DNA of 64,000 bases from CBDFLD01 sp965249005 (lineage in GTDB: Bacteria > Acidobacteriota > UBA6911): positions 310,001 to 374,000 of the forward strand of contig CBDFLD010000020.1 in the NCBI GenBank assembly GCA_965249005.1. Reading direction: 5' to 3'. The position numbers and the translations under genes were made by a program. Positions 8,413 to 16,296 of the stretch are shown here, in pieces (the stretch's first letter is position 1; each line of letters starts with the position of its first letter). The notes beneath the pieces were generated by a model. That model worked only from the letters and a program-made list of their open reading frames with translations, had not been told where the DNA came from and searched no databases.

Positions 8413-9612
8413 ATGGCGAAATTAACACCGATGACCGAACAATTCCAACATTTCCTTGATGAGGTAAAAGAAGACTTTTGGGGAGATGTGTATAGCAAGA
8501 CAAAGCTGGCGTGGAAACGGTATTTCGAGACTGAATCACAGCGGCAGAGAGACCGTTATTGTGGCTTTGGATGGTATGAAAGAGGTGGGCAGAGAAAGAG
8601 AGAGTACCGCAATGGATACTATGAACGGGACTTTGTGACCCGCTTTGGAACGTTACGGTTGCGGATTGCCCGGAGCCGGAACAAGAATTTTCTCCCGAAG
8701 GGATTACAACGGTTTCAACGACGAGCTGACGAGGTAACGTTGCTGATACGAGAGGCGTTTCTCAGAGGAATCAGCACACGGACGGTGGGACGGATTGTGG
8801 CGATCATGACGGGAGAAGTTGTCAGTGCACAGACGGTATCGCAGCTGACACGAGAGCTAGATGAAGCAGTACAGCGATTTCACCGAGCTCGGTTGAGTGA
8901 CGAATGGAAGACACTGTTTCTGGACGGAGTGAGTCTGAGGGTAAGACGTCCGAGTGGGCGGAAACGGGTGCAGATGCTGGTGGCCTACGGGGTGAGAGCG
9001 GATGGTAGCCGGCAGCTTTTGGCATTTATGCGCAGCAGTGGAGAGAGTCAAGCTGCCTGGGAAGGACTCTTAGGAGATCTGTACCGGCGTGGTATAGAGG
9101 GAGATAACCTCGAGCTGATTGTGACCGACGGCTGTGCAGGTCTGGCAGCGGCCATTGAAACGATCTATCCGAGAGCTCAGCACCAACGCTGCTGGGCACA
9201 TAAGATGCGAAACATCGTCAATTCAGTCCGAAAGTGCGATCGAGACCAGATCAAGCAGGATGCACGGGCCATCTACCAGGCCGATAGCCGTCGGGATGCA
9301 CTGACAGCTTTCAGGAGGCTGAAGCGTTGCTGGCACAAGGATTATCCGAAGATGGTGAATCGATTGGAGAAGGATCTCCCTGAGTTACTGGCCTTTTACA
9401 GCTTCCCACGGCCTCTGTGGAAGAAGCTACGAACCACCAACGTCATCGAACGCTGCTTCGTTGAGGTTCGACGGAGAACGCGTCCGATGGTTTGCTTTGT
9501 TAATGTCCAGAGTGTCGACAGAATCATTTACTCGATCTTCCATCGATTCAATCTCGATTGGAAGGAACAACGACCAACTCGTACCCTCGACCTTTTTACA
9601 CAAGCAGCTTGA
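8413..9612 (+). CDS. IS256-family (Mutator-type) transposase
   Basis: A 399-aa DDE transposase, full length for the family. Visible signatures: LFLDGVSLRVR (first Asp), IVTDGCAGLAAAIETIYPRA (second Asp), the hallmark QRCWAHKMRNI, and TNVIERCFVEVRRRTRPM (Glu). The reading frame is intact, so the copy may be active. Start ATG at 8413 has AAGGAG upstream inside a hairpin. Outside the transposase the element carries nothing else. Confidence 0.95.
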   Translation: MAKLTPMTEQFQHFLDEVKEDFWGDVYSKTKLAWKRYFETESQRQRDRYCGFGWYERGGQRKREYRNGYYERDFVTRFGTLRLRIARSRNKNFLPKGLQRFQRRADEVTLLIREAFLRGISTRTVGRIVAIMTGEVVSAQTVSQLTRELDEAVQRFHRARLSDEWKTLFLDGVSLRVRRPSGRKRVQMLVAYGVRADGSRQLLAFMRSSGESQAAWEGLLGDLYRRGIEGDNLELIVTDGCAGLAAAIETIYPRAQHQRCWAHKMRNIVNSVRKCDRDQIKQDARAIYQADSRRDALTAFRRLKRCWHKDYPKMVNRLEKDLPELLAFYSFPRPLWKKLRTTNVIERCFVEVRRRTRPMVCFVNVQSVDRIIYSIFHRFNLDWKEQRPTRTLDLFTQAA

Positions 9613-9635
9613 CATGACCCGCCGGCGAGGCGCCT

Positions 9636-11141
9636 TCAAGTAAACCTGAGTTGCCTGATATAGTCGAACGTCGCCAAAAAGGTTTCGAGATGCTTGCTAT
9701 AGGCCAATATCCTGTAAACGAGGCGACGACCGGTTCTTACAATCTGACAGGGTATTTGCACAAAGTTCACCAGGAAGCGTTTGAACTCCATCCTCAAGAT
9801 ATCACGACGTACTGTCGGCGCCTGCGTCACCAGGCCATACCAGGCCTTCAGATTCCACGCCAGCGATGCGATGACCATGTAGGCCCAGTTCGATACCAGA
9901 CTGTCCGAAGGCATCCTCAAGGCGTTCACTCCACTCTTGAGCTGACCGATGACGTTTTCCTGGTTGCAGCGATCGTTGGCAAAAAGGACCACTTCTCCCA
10001 TCGTCATCTCCCGATCGTTGGTGATGTAGAAGAAGTACCGGACCTCATCAAACAGCCGGTGCTCCCCCTTTTCGATCGTGAGGTTCTTCCGAACCACAAC
10101 CATGCGATAGGTTTTCTTACAGTGTCCGGGACGATAGTCAAACTCGGCGACCTGCTCGCTCTGCAGGCGGATGTTCTTGAATTCTCTCTCCTTGATTACT
10201 TGTTCTTTGACGTTTTCCGGACGGCGCCGTTCTTCGCTCTTGACCTCATAACGAGGAGGCCGCTCGAGCGGTTTCCATTGTCTCTCCGGCAGGGCATCGG
10301 CCATCCCGACCAGGTTCGGCTTGGCGTCATAACCAAAGACAAAACCAACCCGCTCGTCCCAGCGATCGAAGTTTCTCGTCAGCGAGAAATCCGTGTCGCC
10401 CCGAAGCCAGACCTTCGTAAACACCGACGACACCAGATCGATTGCCCGGTCCATCCACTCGGCCGCTCCGTCGGAAGAGGGACGGTTGCCCGGCCGATTC
10501 ATCAGATAGAGGACCTCATTCGTATTGGCCAAGGTCACGATCAACGGTGCGTAACCCCAGATCCCGTTGTAGGCAATGTCCATTCCTTCCTTGCATTCCC
10601 CCAAGGTTCCGGCGACGGTCCCGTCCACGTCGATGATGGCCTCCTTCCGGAAGGAAGCATCCTGCAACTTCCACACCTTGGTTCGGGTTTCATTGATGGT
10701 TTCCTGAAGTCCGAAGATCCAATCCTCATCGAAACGACGGAGGAAATCTCCAGCCGTCGTGGGATCCGGAATCCTCTCGGCTCCCAGTCCGTTCATGTAG
10801 GTCTCATCCTGGCGCAACCGCTCGATATCTTCGAGACAGGTTCCACCCGACAAGACGTTGTATGCGATGTTCAGTACATGATCGGATTCCCAGTAAGGAA
10901 AGTGGTACTTGAGCAAAACGATGTTTCTGTTGATATCTTTGTCCAATCCAAGCTTACACACGAGCTTGTGAATGGCTCCGATACCACCAGATCCGATGGC
11001 GCGCGTTCTCTCGGCGATCTCGTAGTAGGTGTTGGAGTCCTTGAACATAGGATCGGACCGGTCCTCAAACTGATTTCTTTCCAACCGGCGTGTAAGATTT
11101 TGCTTGTCTCGGAGGAGGATTCTGTGGTTTCTTTTATTCAC
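9636..11141 (-). CDS. IS1380-family transposase
   Basis: A 501-aa transposase of the IS1380 family (DDE_Tnp_1), intact. Features: IIDVDGTVAGTLGE with the first Asp, DIAYNGIWGYAPLIVTLANT, LRGDTDFSLTRNFDRW, and the C-terminal CNQENVIGQLKSGVNALRMP with the Glu. The start is GTG with AAAGGAG about 12 nt upstream. The gene stops only 18 nt from the end of the IS256 copy. I could not identify the terminal inverted repeats, so the element limits are open. A 599-codon frame on the opposite strand is an antisense artefact. Confidence 0.9.
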   Translation of the reverse strand: MNKRNHRILLRDKQNLTRRLERNQFEDRSDPMFKDSNTYYEIAERTRAIGSGGIGAIHKLVCKLGLDKDINRNIVLLKYHFPYWESDHVLNIAYNVLSGGTCLEDIERLRQDETYMNGLGAERIPDPTTAGDFLRRFDEDWIFGLQETINETRTKVWKLQDASFRKEAIIDVDGTVAGTLGECKEGMDIAYNGIWGYAPLIVTLANTNEVLYLMNRPGNRPSSDGAAEWMDRAIDLVSSVFTKVWLRGDTDFSLTRNFDRWDERVGFVFGYDAKPNLVGMADALPERQWKPLERPPRYEVKSEERRRPENVKEQVIKEREFKNIRLQSEQVAEFDYRPGHCKKTYRMVVVRKNLTIEKGEHRLFDEVRYFFYITNDREMTMGEVVLFANDRCNQENVIGQLKSGVNALRMPSDSLVSNWAYMVIASLAWNLKAWYGLVTQAPTVRRDILRMEFKRFLVNFVQIPCQIVRTGRRLVYRILAYSKHLETFLATFDYIRQLRFT

Positions 11142-11263
11142 CTGGAATGTGCTCCTTTCGGGATGTCTTGTAAATATATCAAACGCATTTTATCCCGTAA
11201 CGGCGCACGTTCCAGGGCTTTTCTTCCTCCTCATGCAAAAAATCACGCTGGACTAAGGTCTAG

Positions 11264-11515
11264 GGTGATCCCGAACTTCCGGCTGCTCCAAAACGCGCTG
11301 GAACAAGTAGGCCCATGGGCCGGCAGTCTCCTAGGATCCGACCTTCCTGGTTTGTCGAACGCATGCGCGAACGAATCCAGCAGATCGACTGGCGGGCAGT
11401 ACGCGAAGATGTACGCCGGTTCTTGCCTCACCGGGACCAGGAGGGATTGAACCTGTGGAGCTCGGAGCTCTTTCTTTACCATGCCAACCAGATGGCCGGC
11501 TATCTGTCAGTTTGA
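11264..11515 (+). pseudogene. Remnant of an AbiEii-like nucleotidyltransferase C-terminus
   Basis: Two short frames read like the end of a nucleotidyltransferase of the AbiEii/AbiGii toxin family: RLLQNALEQVG (about 11276-11308), then after a frame change WFVERMRERIQQIDWRAVRE and DVRRFLPHRDQEGLNLW. The spacing NALxQ...RI..IDW..V..DV..FL follows my recollection of that family, so this is a resemblance judgement. It sits just beyond the IS1380 copy and lacks the catalytic N-terminus. Confidence 0.45.
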
Positions 11516-11619
11516 GTCTACAAATCCAGGGCGAAGGAAATGGCGCGCGTGCCTTCACTGATCTCCCCAGGCGTGTTCGTTTTCCCAGACGGAAAACTCC
11601 AATCGCTCAACGGGCGTAT

Positions 11620-12282
11620 TTCGCTGGAACTAGAGCGATCGGAGGACGCGTCCGAGAATGTCGACCGCACGAGCGAGCTGCTCGTCCGAGAGATAAGGTG
11701 CAGGACCGAGGCGCAGTGTATCGACGCGATAGTCGGTGAAGACTCCTTGGTCCTGTAGCCGCCGGCTCAACTCACCCGCGCGAGCGGAGCAAATTGCGAG
11801 AAACCCGCCAATTCCATCCGGAGCGACCGAACGATCCCGGTCGATGAGTCTCGGGTCTGCATCCAGATCGTCGAACAGCCGAGCGAGCAAGGCCACTTGG
11901 TGGCTGCTCACCTCGCGCAAGAACTCCGGCGTCAGGGCATGCGCTTCAAAAAAATCGAACACCTCGGCCGCGCGGTAGTGACTCGTGGGATCGTACGATG
12001 CACCGGCAAAGCGAGCCGGACCCTGACCGTAGACGACCCTTCCGTCGGCGTGGCCTTCGGCCAACGCGTCGAACTCACTGAACCATCCGGTGATGACCGG
12101 GCGCAGGTCGCAATCTCCGGGAAAGCGAAGAAAGCAGTTGCCTTCGCCCAGCTGGCAGTACTTGTAGCCGCCACCCACAACGAACGCACCCTGCAGCCCC
12201 TCTCGGGGCAGGGAAAATGGAACCGCGTTGAGCGAATGGTACGCATCCACGAGAAGCTCAGCGCCCACCTTTTGGCAGGCTT
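11620..12282. repeat. 663-bp direct repeat, copy 1 (kynureninase 3' end)
   Basis: Matches 14252-14914 over exactly 663 positions with no gap and about 10 mismatches (98.5% identity by eye). Sequence similarity stops abruptly at both ends. Confidence 0.95.
11630..12282 (-). pseudogene. Truncated kynureninase copy (C-terminal half)
   Basis: Carries the last 217 or so codons of kynureninase, nearly identical to the complete gene at 14262-15452, including the PLP-lysine motif GGGYKYCQLGEGN. The N-terminal half is absent: the sequence diverges at 12283, directly upstream of VGAELLVDAYHSLN. Differences from the intact copy include Phe to Ser in AVPFSLP and several silent or conservative changes. 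Without the N-terminal domain it cannot form an active aminotransferase-fold enzyme. Confidence 0.9.
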
Positions 12283-12341
12283 AAGGTCTTCCATTCGTGG
12301 CGGGATAGGGGGCAGTTTGCAGGATGGTAAGTCTCTGGCGA

Positions 12342-12503
12342 TCATGATCGAGGCTGAACAGGCGCAGAAGTACCTTGTTTAAACCCACGAAGGGATTTAC
12401 GCATGATCACCGAAAGTCTGAGTTTTTCCGCCCAAGGCAAAGAGGCTCGGGTTTTTTGCCAAGCCGCTTGCCTGCTCAAAATGGCTTTGATTTCAGGTTT
12501 CAA
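12342..12503 (-). CDS. Small protein paired with the nucleotidyltransferase
   Basis: A 53-aa protein beginning at TTG (12503), LKPEIKAILSRQAAWQKTRA then SLPWAEKLRLSVIMRKS. It overlaps the end of the upstream nucleotidyltransferase by 11 nt, so translation is probably coupled. I recognise the pattern RQxAWQxxRAxLxWxEKxRxxxxMR as a small conserved partner often found after such nucleotidyltransferases, but no function is established to my knowledge. A longer in-frame start exists upstream but would lie inside the neighbour. Confidence 0.55.
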   Translation of the reverse strand: MKPEIKAILSRQAAWQKTRASLPWAEKLRLSVIMRKSLRGFKQGTSAPVQPRS

Positions 12504-13002
12504 TAAACCGCTCCTTGAAGGTTTGCCACGCCTCTCCGAGTTGGTGGCGATGTGCGAGATCGGCGATCTGTTCATCGGTTACCGAGCCGGATTCGCGTAG
12601 GGCCAGAATGCGGGCAAAGTCTTTGCCACGGCCGACGCTCAAGGCGATAACCGCCAGATAATCAGCGCGAACAACACGAATCGGCGTGCCTTCCAGATCC
12701 CCGGTTTCCGCATTCTTCATCGCTTCTTCGGTTAGCGCATCGAATGCGGGGATGAACTGCACCGGCCAATCCCCAACGGGTACAGCTTCGCCCTCGGGGA
12801 TGTAGCCACGTTCTGAGCAGAAAGCATAAATGGAACTTAAGCAGTCGAGGGCATCTGGTTCGGTAACCGCGACTAGGATGTCTGCATCCATCGTCGCCAA
12901 CGCCTCCGTGTAACGCATTTGAGCGACAGCGCCGAAGACGGCGTAATTCGTAATGACTTCGGCGCTGACCATGTCGTTCAAAAGCTTGGCTACTTCTTCC
13001 AT
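12493..13002 (-). CDS. Nucleotidyltransferase-fold protein
   Basis: A 169-aa protein with a small nucleotidyltransferase-like core: NYAVFGAVAQMRYTEALATM followed by DADILVAV, which corresponds to the GS...T.D.D motif of the fold (the usual GS is GA here). The rest is VRADYLAVIALSVGRGKDFARILAL, a typical C-terminal helix for AbiEii-like or DUF-type minimal nucleotidyltransferases. It starts at 13002 and runs into a 53-aa overlapping partner. A toxin-antitoxin role is possible but unproven. The gene is intact between two broken regions. Confidence 0.7.
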   Translation of the reverse strand: MEEVAKLLNDMVSAEVITNYAVFGAVAQMRYTEALATMDADILVAVTEPDALDCLSSIYAFCSERGYIPEGEAVPVGDWPVQFIPAFDALTEEAMKNAETGDLEGTPIRVVRADYLAVIALSVGRGKDFARILALRESGSVTDEQIADLAHRHQLGEAWQTFKERFIET

Positions 13003-13509
13003 ACGGGCAGTATAGCGCTGTCATAAAGTCGTCACAAGAAATGCCGGTGTGAAACAGAGGTTGAAAAGAGCTCACACTCTTAGCGTCCTCGAGACGTCCA
13101 ACTGGAAGATCAAAGGGAACGGAAACGCTGCCGAACGACTTGAGCTCTAGCCGAGCACCTTACGATTCCGGCTGAAGAAAATGGGGCTCGTTCAGCTGAG
13201 ACGGAATTACAGAATCTGAGGATAGGGATTTATATAGATCCTATGTAGGGTAAAGCCTACCTATGAGCGGGCTGCTGTTGGTAGGCTCCTTTCAAAAACA
13301 TCAACCAGACATTGGGCGGCCTCAAAGCCATGGCCTCCGGGCTCACTCTGCAAGGCCTTGCCCCCGCCCCAATGTCTCTGAAATCTGAACCCCTATTGGC
13401 TCATTCGAATTGCCGGTCTCGGAGATCCCGGCCTACGTAGACTGCTCACTCCGTGAGCGGAATCGAGGTCCAGAGCCAGTGGGGCGCTGAAAGTATTTGG
13501 CGCCGGGAT
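13003..13509. other. Gene-free region rich in inverted repeats
   Basis: No gene seen. It has GCCTACC/GGTAGGC (about 13255-13286), a longer imperfect inverted repeat GACATTGGGCGG (13308-13319) with CCGCCCCAATGTC (13364-13376), and a GCTCACTCCGTGAGC palindrome at 13444-13458. The long inverted repeat encloses further GC palindromes, so a strong RNA or DNA fold is likely. Confidence 0.45.
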
Positions 13510-14010
13510 TCAGCGGGTAGCGGTCTCGGGAGGCGCTTGCTCCAAACTCTCGCGATACCCTTCAAGCATGCCGACCGTGAGGGCCGCTATCAGCGGACCG
13601 AGTATGATTCCGAGAAAACCGAAGACATGAATGCCGCCCAGAATGCTGATGACAACCAGGAGGCCGTTGAGGTTAGATCGCTCCGCAACAAACATGGGCC
13701 GGATCACATTGTCCACTCCGCTGATCAGGATGGCGCCCATGGCCAGCATGGCGGCGGCCGGTATCCATACCACCCAGGCTCCTATGAGTGGGACGATGGC
13801 AACGACTCCGACAACCACTCCCCAGAAAACGGGGGAAGGTAGATCGAGAATCCAGAAGCTCAAGGTCGCGCAAATTCCTTGAGCGACAGCGACAACCAGG
13901 ATGCTTCCGATCGTCACATTCACCACCTCGTTGACTTTCTCAAACATGATGGCGCTGCTTTCGGTTAGTGTCCTGCCCTTATGTTGGATTGCTCCGCCAA
14001 TGCGAAACAA
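13510..14010 (-). pseudogene. AI-2E family transporter remnant
   Basis: 166 codons covering the C-terminal half of an AI-2E (PerM/YdiK-like) membrane permease: GAIQHKGRTLTESSAIMF, FWILDLPSPVFWGVVVGVVA, VPLIGAWVVWIPAA and GVDNVIRPMF, ending with LGPLIAALTVGMLEGYRES. Family proteins are about 350 aa, so the N-terminal half is gone. About 15-20 residues between WIPAAAMLAMG and ILISGVDNVIRP also appear to be missing. The 5' break abuts an antitoxin remnant. Confidence 0.8.
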
Positions 14011-14027
14011 TTCGGGTCCGGCGCCGA

Positions 14028-14099
14028 CTACAGGTGCTTCGCCGCTTTGTCGACGGTCTTCACAAGTGCCTCATCAAGCGTCATATGGACTGTTTTCAT
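14028..14099 (-). pseudogene. Truncated ribbon-helix-helix antitoxin
   Basis: An ATG at 14099 opens MKTVHMTLDEALVKTVDKAA then KHL and a stop after 23 codons. This is the N-terminal strand and first helix of a ribbon-helix-helix antitoxin; the second helix and the partner toxin are missing. The promoter-side palindrome at 14111-14144 is still present. Confidence 0.6.
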
Positions 14100-14110
14100 G
14101 ACGATCCCGT

Positions 14111-14144
14111 CATGTGGATAGTAATAGCTATAGTATTCCACATG
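14111..14144 (-). promoter_or_regulatory. Palindrome upstream of the antitoxin remnant
   Basis: A 34-nt symmetric site: outer arms CATGTGGA/TCCACATG (8 bp, perfect) around a central ATAGCTAT (8 bp, perfect), with five mismatched pairs between. It ends 11 nt before the antitoxin ATG, where an autoregulatory operator is expected. Confidence 0.55.
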
Positions 14145-14251
14145 ATCATAGTGCTGCCAACTGGCTTGAATGACCGCCCTGTTTCATTGGGGGTTGATTG
14201 TAGAACGAACAGATATCCCGCCAAGATTGACAAGCTTTTTCGCGACTTCGC

Positions 14252-14914
14252 TTCGCTGGAACTAGAGCGATCGGAGGACGCGTCCGAGAATGTCGACCGC
14301 ACGAGCGAGCTGCTCGTCCGAGAGATAAGGTGCAGGACCGAGGCGCAGTGTATCGACGCGATAGTCGGTGAAGACTCCTTGGTCCTGTAGCCGCCGGCTC
14401 AACTCACCCGCGCGAGCGGAGCGAATTGCGAGAAACCCGCCAATTCCATCCGGAGCGACCGAACGATCCCGGTCGATGAGTCTCGGGTCTGCATCCAGAT
14501 CGTCGAACAGCCGCGCGAGCAAGGCCACTTGGTGGCTGCTCACCTCGCGCAAGAACTCTGGCGTCAGGGCCTGCGCTTCAAAAAAATCGAACACCTCGGC
14601 CGCGCGGTAGTGACTCGTGGGATCGTACGATGCACCGGCAAAGCGAGCCGGACCCCGTCCGTAGGCGACCCTTCCGTCGGCGTGGCCTTCGGCCAACGCG
14701 TCGAACTCACTGAACCATCCGGTGATGACCGGGCGCAGGTCGCAATCTCCGGGAAAGCGAAGAAAGCAGTTGCCTTCGCCCAGCTGGCAGTACTTGTAGC
14801 CGCCACCCACAACGAACGCACCCTGCAGCCCCTCTCGGGGCAGGAAAAATGGAACCGCGTTGAGCGAATGGTATGCATCCACGAGAAGCTCGGCGCCCAC
14901 CTTTTGGCAGGCTT
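14252..14914. repeat. 663-bp direct repeat, copy 2 (inside kynureninase)
   Basis: Partner of 11620-12282. It includes the stop codon and the C-terminal half of the complete kynureninase gene, plus 10 nt beyond the stop. Confidence 0.95.
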
Positions 14915-15452
14915 TATGTACTTCGGCCAAACCGGGTACGATATGGGCATCCCTGAAGAGGACGGATGAGACCAGCACCGCAGCCGTGCGGTCATTGGTA
15001 TCTGCAATCAGCCGCTCGGCCAAGGTGGCGGCGGGGCGGGCCGCCACCTTGACGATCTCCGTCGCCTCCTCGCTCAGTCGGTCCAGCTGGCGGCGGATGG
15101 TGTGAAACTCCCCGTCGGTGGTCACGATGCGGGGACGGGTCCTCAACGGAAGCGCGGACAAGAATCGGATGACAAGCTCGTGCGTATTGGCGCCCAGTGT
15201 GATGTGGCCGTCTGTGTCATCCAACAGACGCGCGAAGCCACGCCGCACCCGGTCGGATTTCTCAAACGCCCCTTCCCACTTGTGGTCGACGTATCGAGCC
15301 GCGTCCAACCATGCGTTTTGCTGGCCCTCGAATCCGCAATCCGGCCACGCCTGGTGCGAATGTCCCGTAAGGAGAAGCCGTTCGTGCACCGCAAACCGGC
15401 CATAGTGCGGCGCGAGGACATTGGGGCTTTGGTATAGGTCTTTGGGATCCAC
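14262..15452 (-). CDS. kynU: Kynureninase
   Basis: A 396-aa PLP enzyme that splits kynurenine into anthranilate and alanine. Visible: NTHELVIRFLSALPLR (cofactor phosphate region), LLVDAYHSLNAVPF (Asp that holds the PLP ring nitrogen), and GGGYKYCQLGEGN with the Schiff-base Lys at residue 220. Length is normal. GTG start at 15452 lies 10 nt after the stop of the dioxygenase gene, so the two are one operon and act in sequence in the kynurenine pathway. No arylformamidase for the step between them is evident here. Its 3' end is duplicated at 11620. Confidence 0.93.
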   Translation of the reverse strand: MDPKDLYQSPNVLAPHYGRFAVHERLLLTGHSHQAWPDCGFEGQQNAWLDAARYVDHKWEGAFEKSDRVRRGFARLLDDTDGHITLGANTHELVIRFLSALPLRTRPRIVTTDGEFHTIRRQLDRLSEEATEIVKVAARPAATLAERLIADTNDRTAAVLVSSVLFRDAHIVPGLAEVHKACQKVGAELLVDAYHSLNAVPFFLPREGLQGAFVVGGGYKYCQLGEGNCFLRFPGDCDLRPVITGWFSEFDALAEGHADGRVAYGRGPARFAGASYDPTSHYRAAEVFDFFEAQALTPEFLREVSSHQVALLARLFDDLDADPRLIDRDRSVAPDGIGGFLAIRSARAGELSRRLQDQGVFTDYRVDTLRLGPAPYLSDEQLARAVDILGRVLRSL

Positions 15453-15462
15453 GCGCGCGTCC

Positions 15463-16245
15463 CTAGAGCTCGGTCCGTATCGCCCACAAGTCTGGGAAGA
15501 TCGGTGTGTTGAGGGTCGCCATCAAGTACTCCGCGCCCGACGACCCACCGGTGCCGCGCTTGGTGCCGATGGTGCGCTGGACCATCTTGACGTGGCGGTA
15601 GCGCCATTCCTGCAACCCCTCGTCCAGATCCACCAGCCGCTCGCAAACGGTGCGCACGCTGGAATCGTTCCGGTAGGCGTCAATCAAGATCTTTTGAACG
15701 GCAGGCGAGGGTTCGATCGGATGCGTTACGTCTCTCTCGAGTAGTTCCTGCGGTACATCGTAGCCCTGGCTTGCCAAATAGTGCAGGAATGCATCCCACA
15801 GGGTGGGTTGTGAATATCGTTTTTCCAGGCGCCGGTGACCGTCGGTGTCGCCGGGATAGTGATCGACGGTCTTTTGGCTCTTACGACCCAACGAGAACTC
15901 CAGCTCGCGGAACTGGTGCGACTGAAAACCGCTGCTGCTCTCCAGCCGATCGCGAAAGGAAAGGAACTCGAGTGGGGTCATCGTCTCGAGGATGTCGATC
16001 TGCGCAACCAGGACCTTGAGGATGGTGAGCACGCGTTTCAGGGTATGCAGGGCGACCGGTGTTTCCTTGCTTCTCAGCAGGCGCTGCAAGTAGTCCAGCT
16101 CGTGCAGAATCTCCTTGAACCAAAGCTCGTACACCTGATGGATGATGATAAAGAGCATTTCATCGTGTTCGACTCGTTCCGAGTGAGGTTGCTGCAGCGA
16201 AAGGAGCTTGTCGAGCTTCAAGTACTTGGAATAAGTAACGGGCAT
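15463..16245 (-). CDS. kynA: Tryptophan 2,3-dioxygenase
   Basis: A 260-aa heme enzyme that opens the indole ring of L-tryptophan to N-formylkynurenine. Family motifs are all present: HQVYELWFKEILHELD, MTPLEFLSFRDRLESSSGFQ followed by SHQFRELEF, and the C-terminal EWRYRHVKMVQRTIGTKRGT with GGSSG, which contains the proximal heme histidine (RYRHV). Length fits the bacterial family. It sits between the S1P-lyase-like gene (51 nt upstream) and kynU (10 nt downstream), and is probably co-transcribed with both. Confidence 0.95.
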   Translation of the reverse strand: MPVTYSKYLKLDKLLSLQQPHSERVEHDEMLFIIIHQVYELWFKEILHELDYLQRLLRSKETPVALHTLKRVLTILKVLVAQIDILETMTPLEFLSFRDRLESSSGFQSHQFRELEFSLGRKSQKTVDHYPGDTDGHRRLEKRYSQPTLWDAFLHYLASQGYDVPQELLERDVTHPIEPSPAVQKILIDAYRNDSSVRTVCERLVDLDEGLQEWRYRHVKMVQRTIGTKRGTGGSSGAEYLMATLNTPIFPDLWAIRTEL

Positions 16246-16296
16246 TGCAGCCTCCGTGGCCGTCTACGACTGCTCGATAATCTATCAGAACCAGGC

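Larger units (their letters stand above)
8316..9618 (+). mobile_element. IS256-family insertion sequence
   Basis: About 1.3 kb with one transposase gene. The ends are imperfect inverted repeats sharing GCTTGTGTAAAAAG (8329-8342, and inverted near 9592-9605). A 9-bp direct repeat CCGCCGGCG lies beside both ends (8306-8314 and 9619-9627), matching the 8-9 bp target duplication of the family; exact end positions are uncertain by a base. Confidence 0.85.

Noticed and set aside
8316..11141. A composite transposon formed by the two adjacent transposase genes
   Set aside because: They belong to different families (IS256 and IS1380), lie back to back and carry no cargo between them; two independent insertions are the simpler explanation.
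9651..11450. A 599-codon open frame on the plus strand
   Set aside because: It lies antisense to the intact IS1380-family transposase over nearly its whole length and has no recognisable motifs; codon bias of the transposase explains it.
12403..12600. A 65-codon plus-strand frame
   Set aside because: Opposite strand of the nucleotidyltransferase/53-aa pair, no motif and no context.
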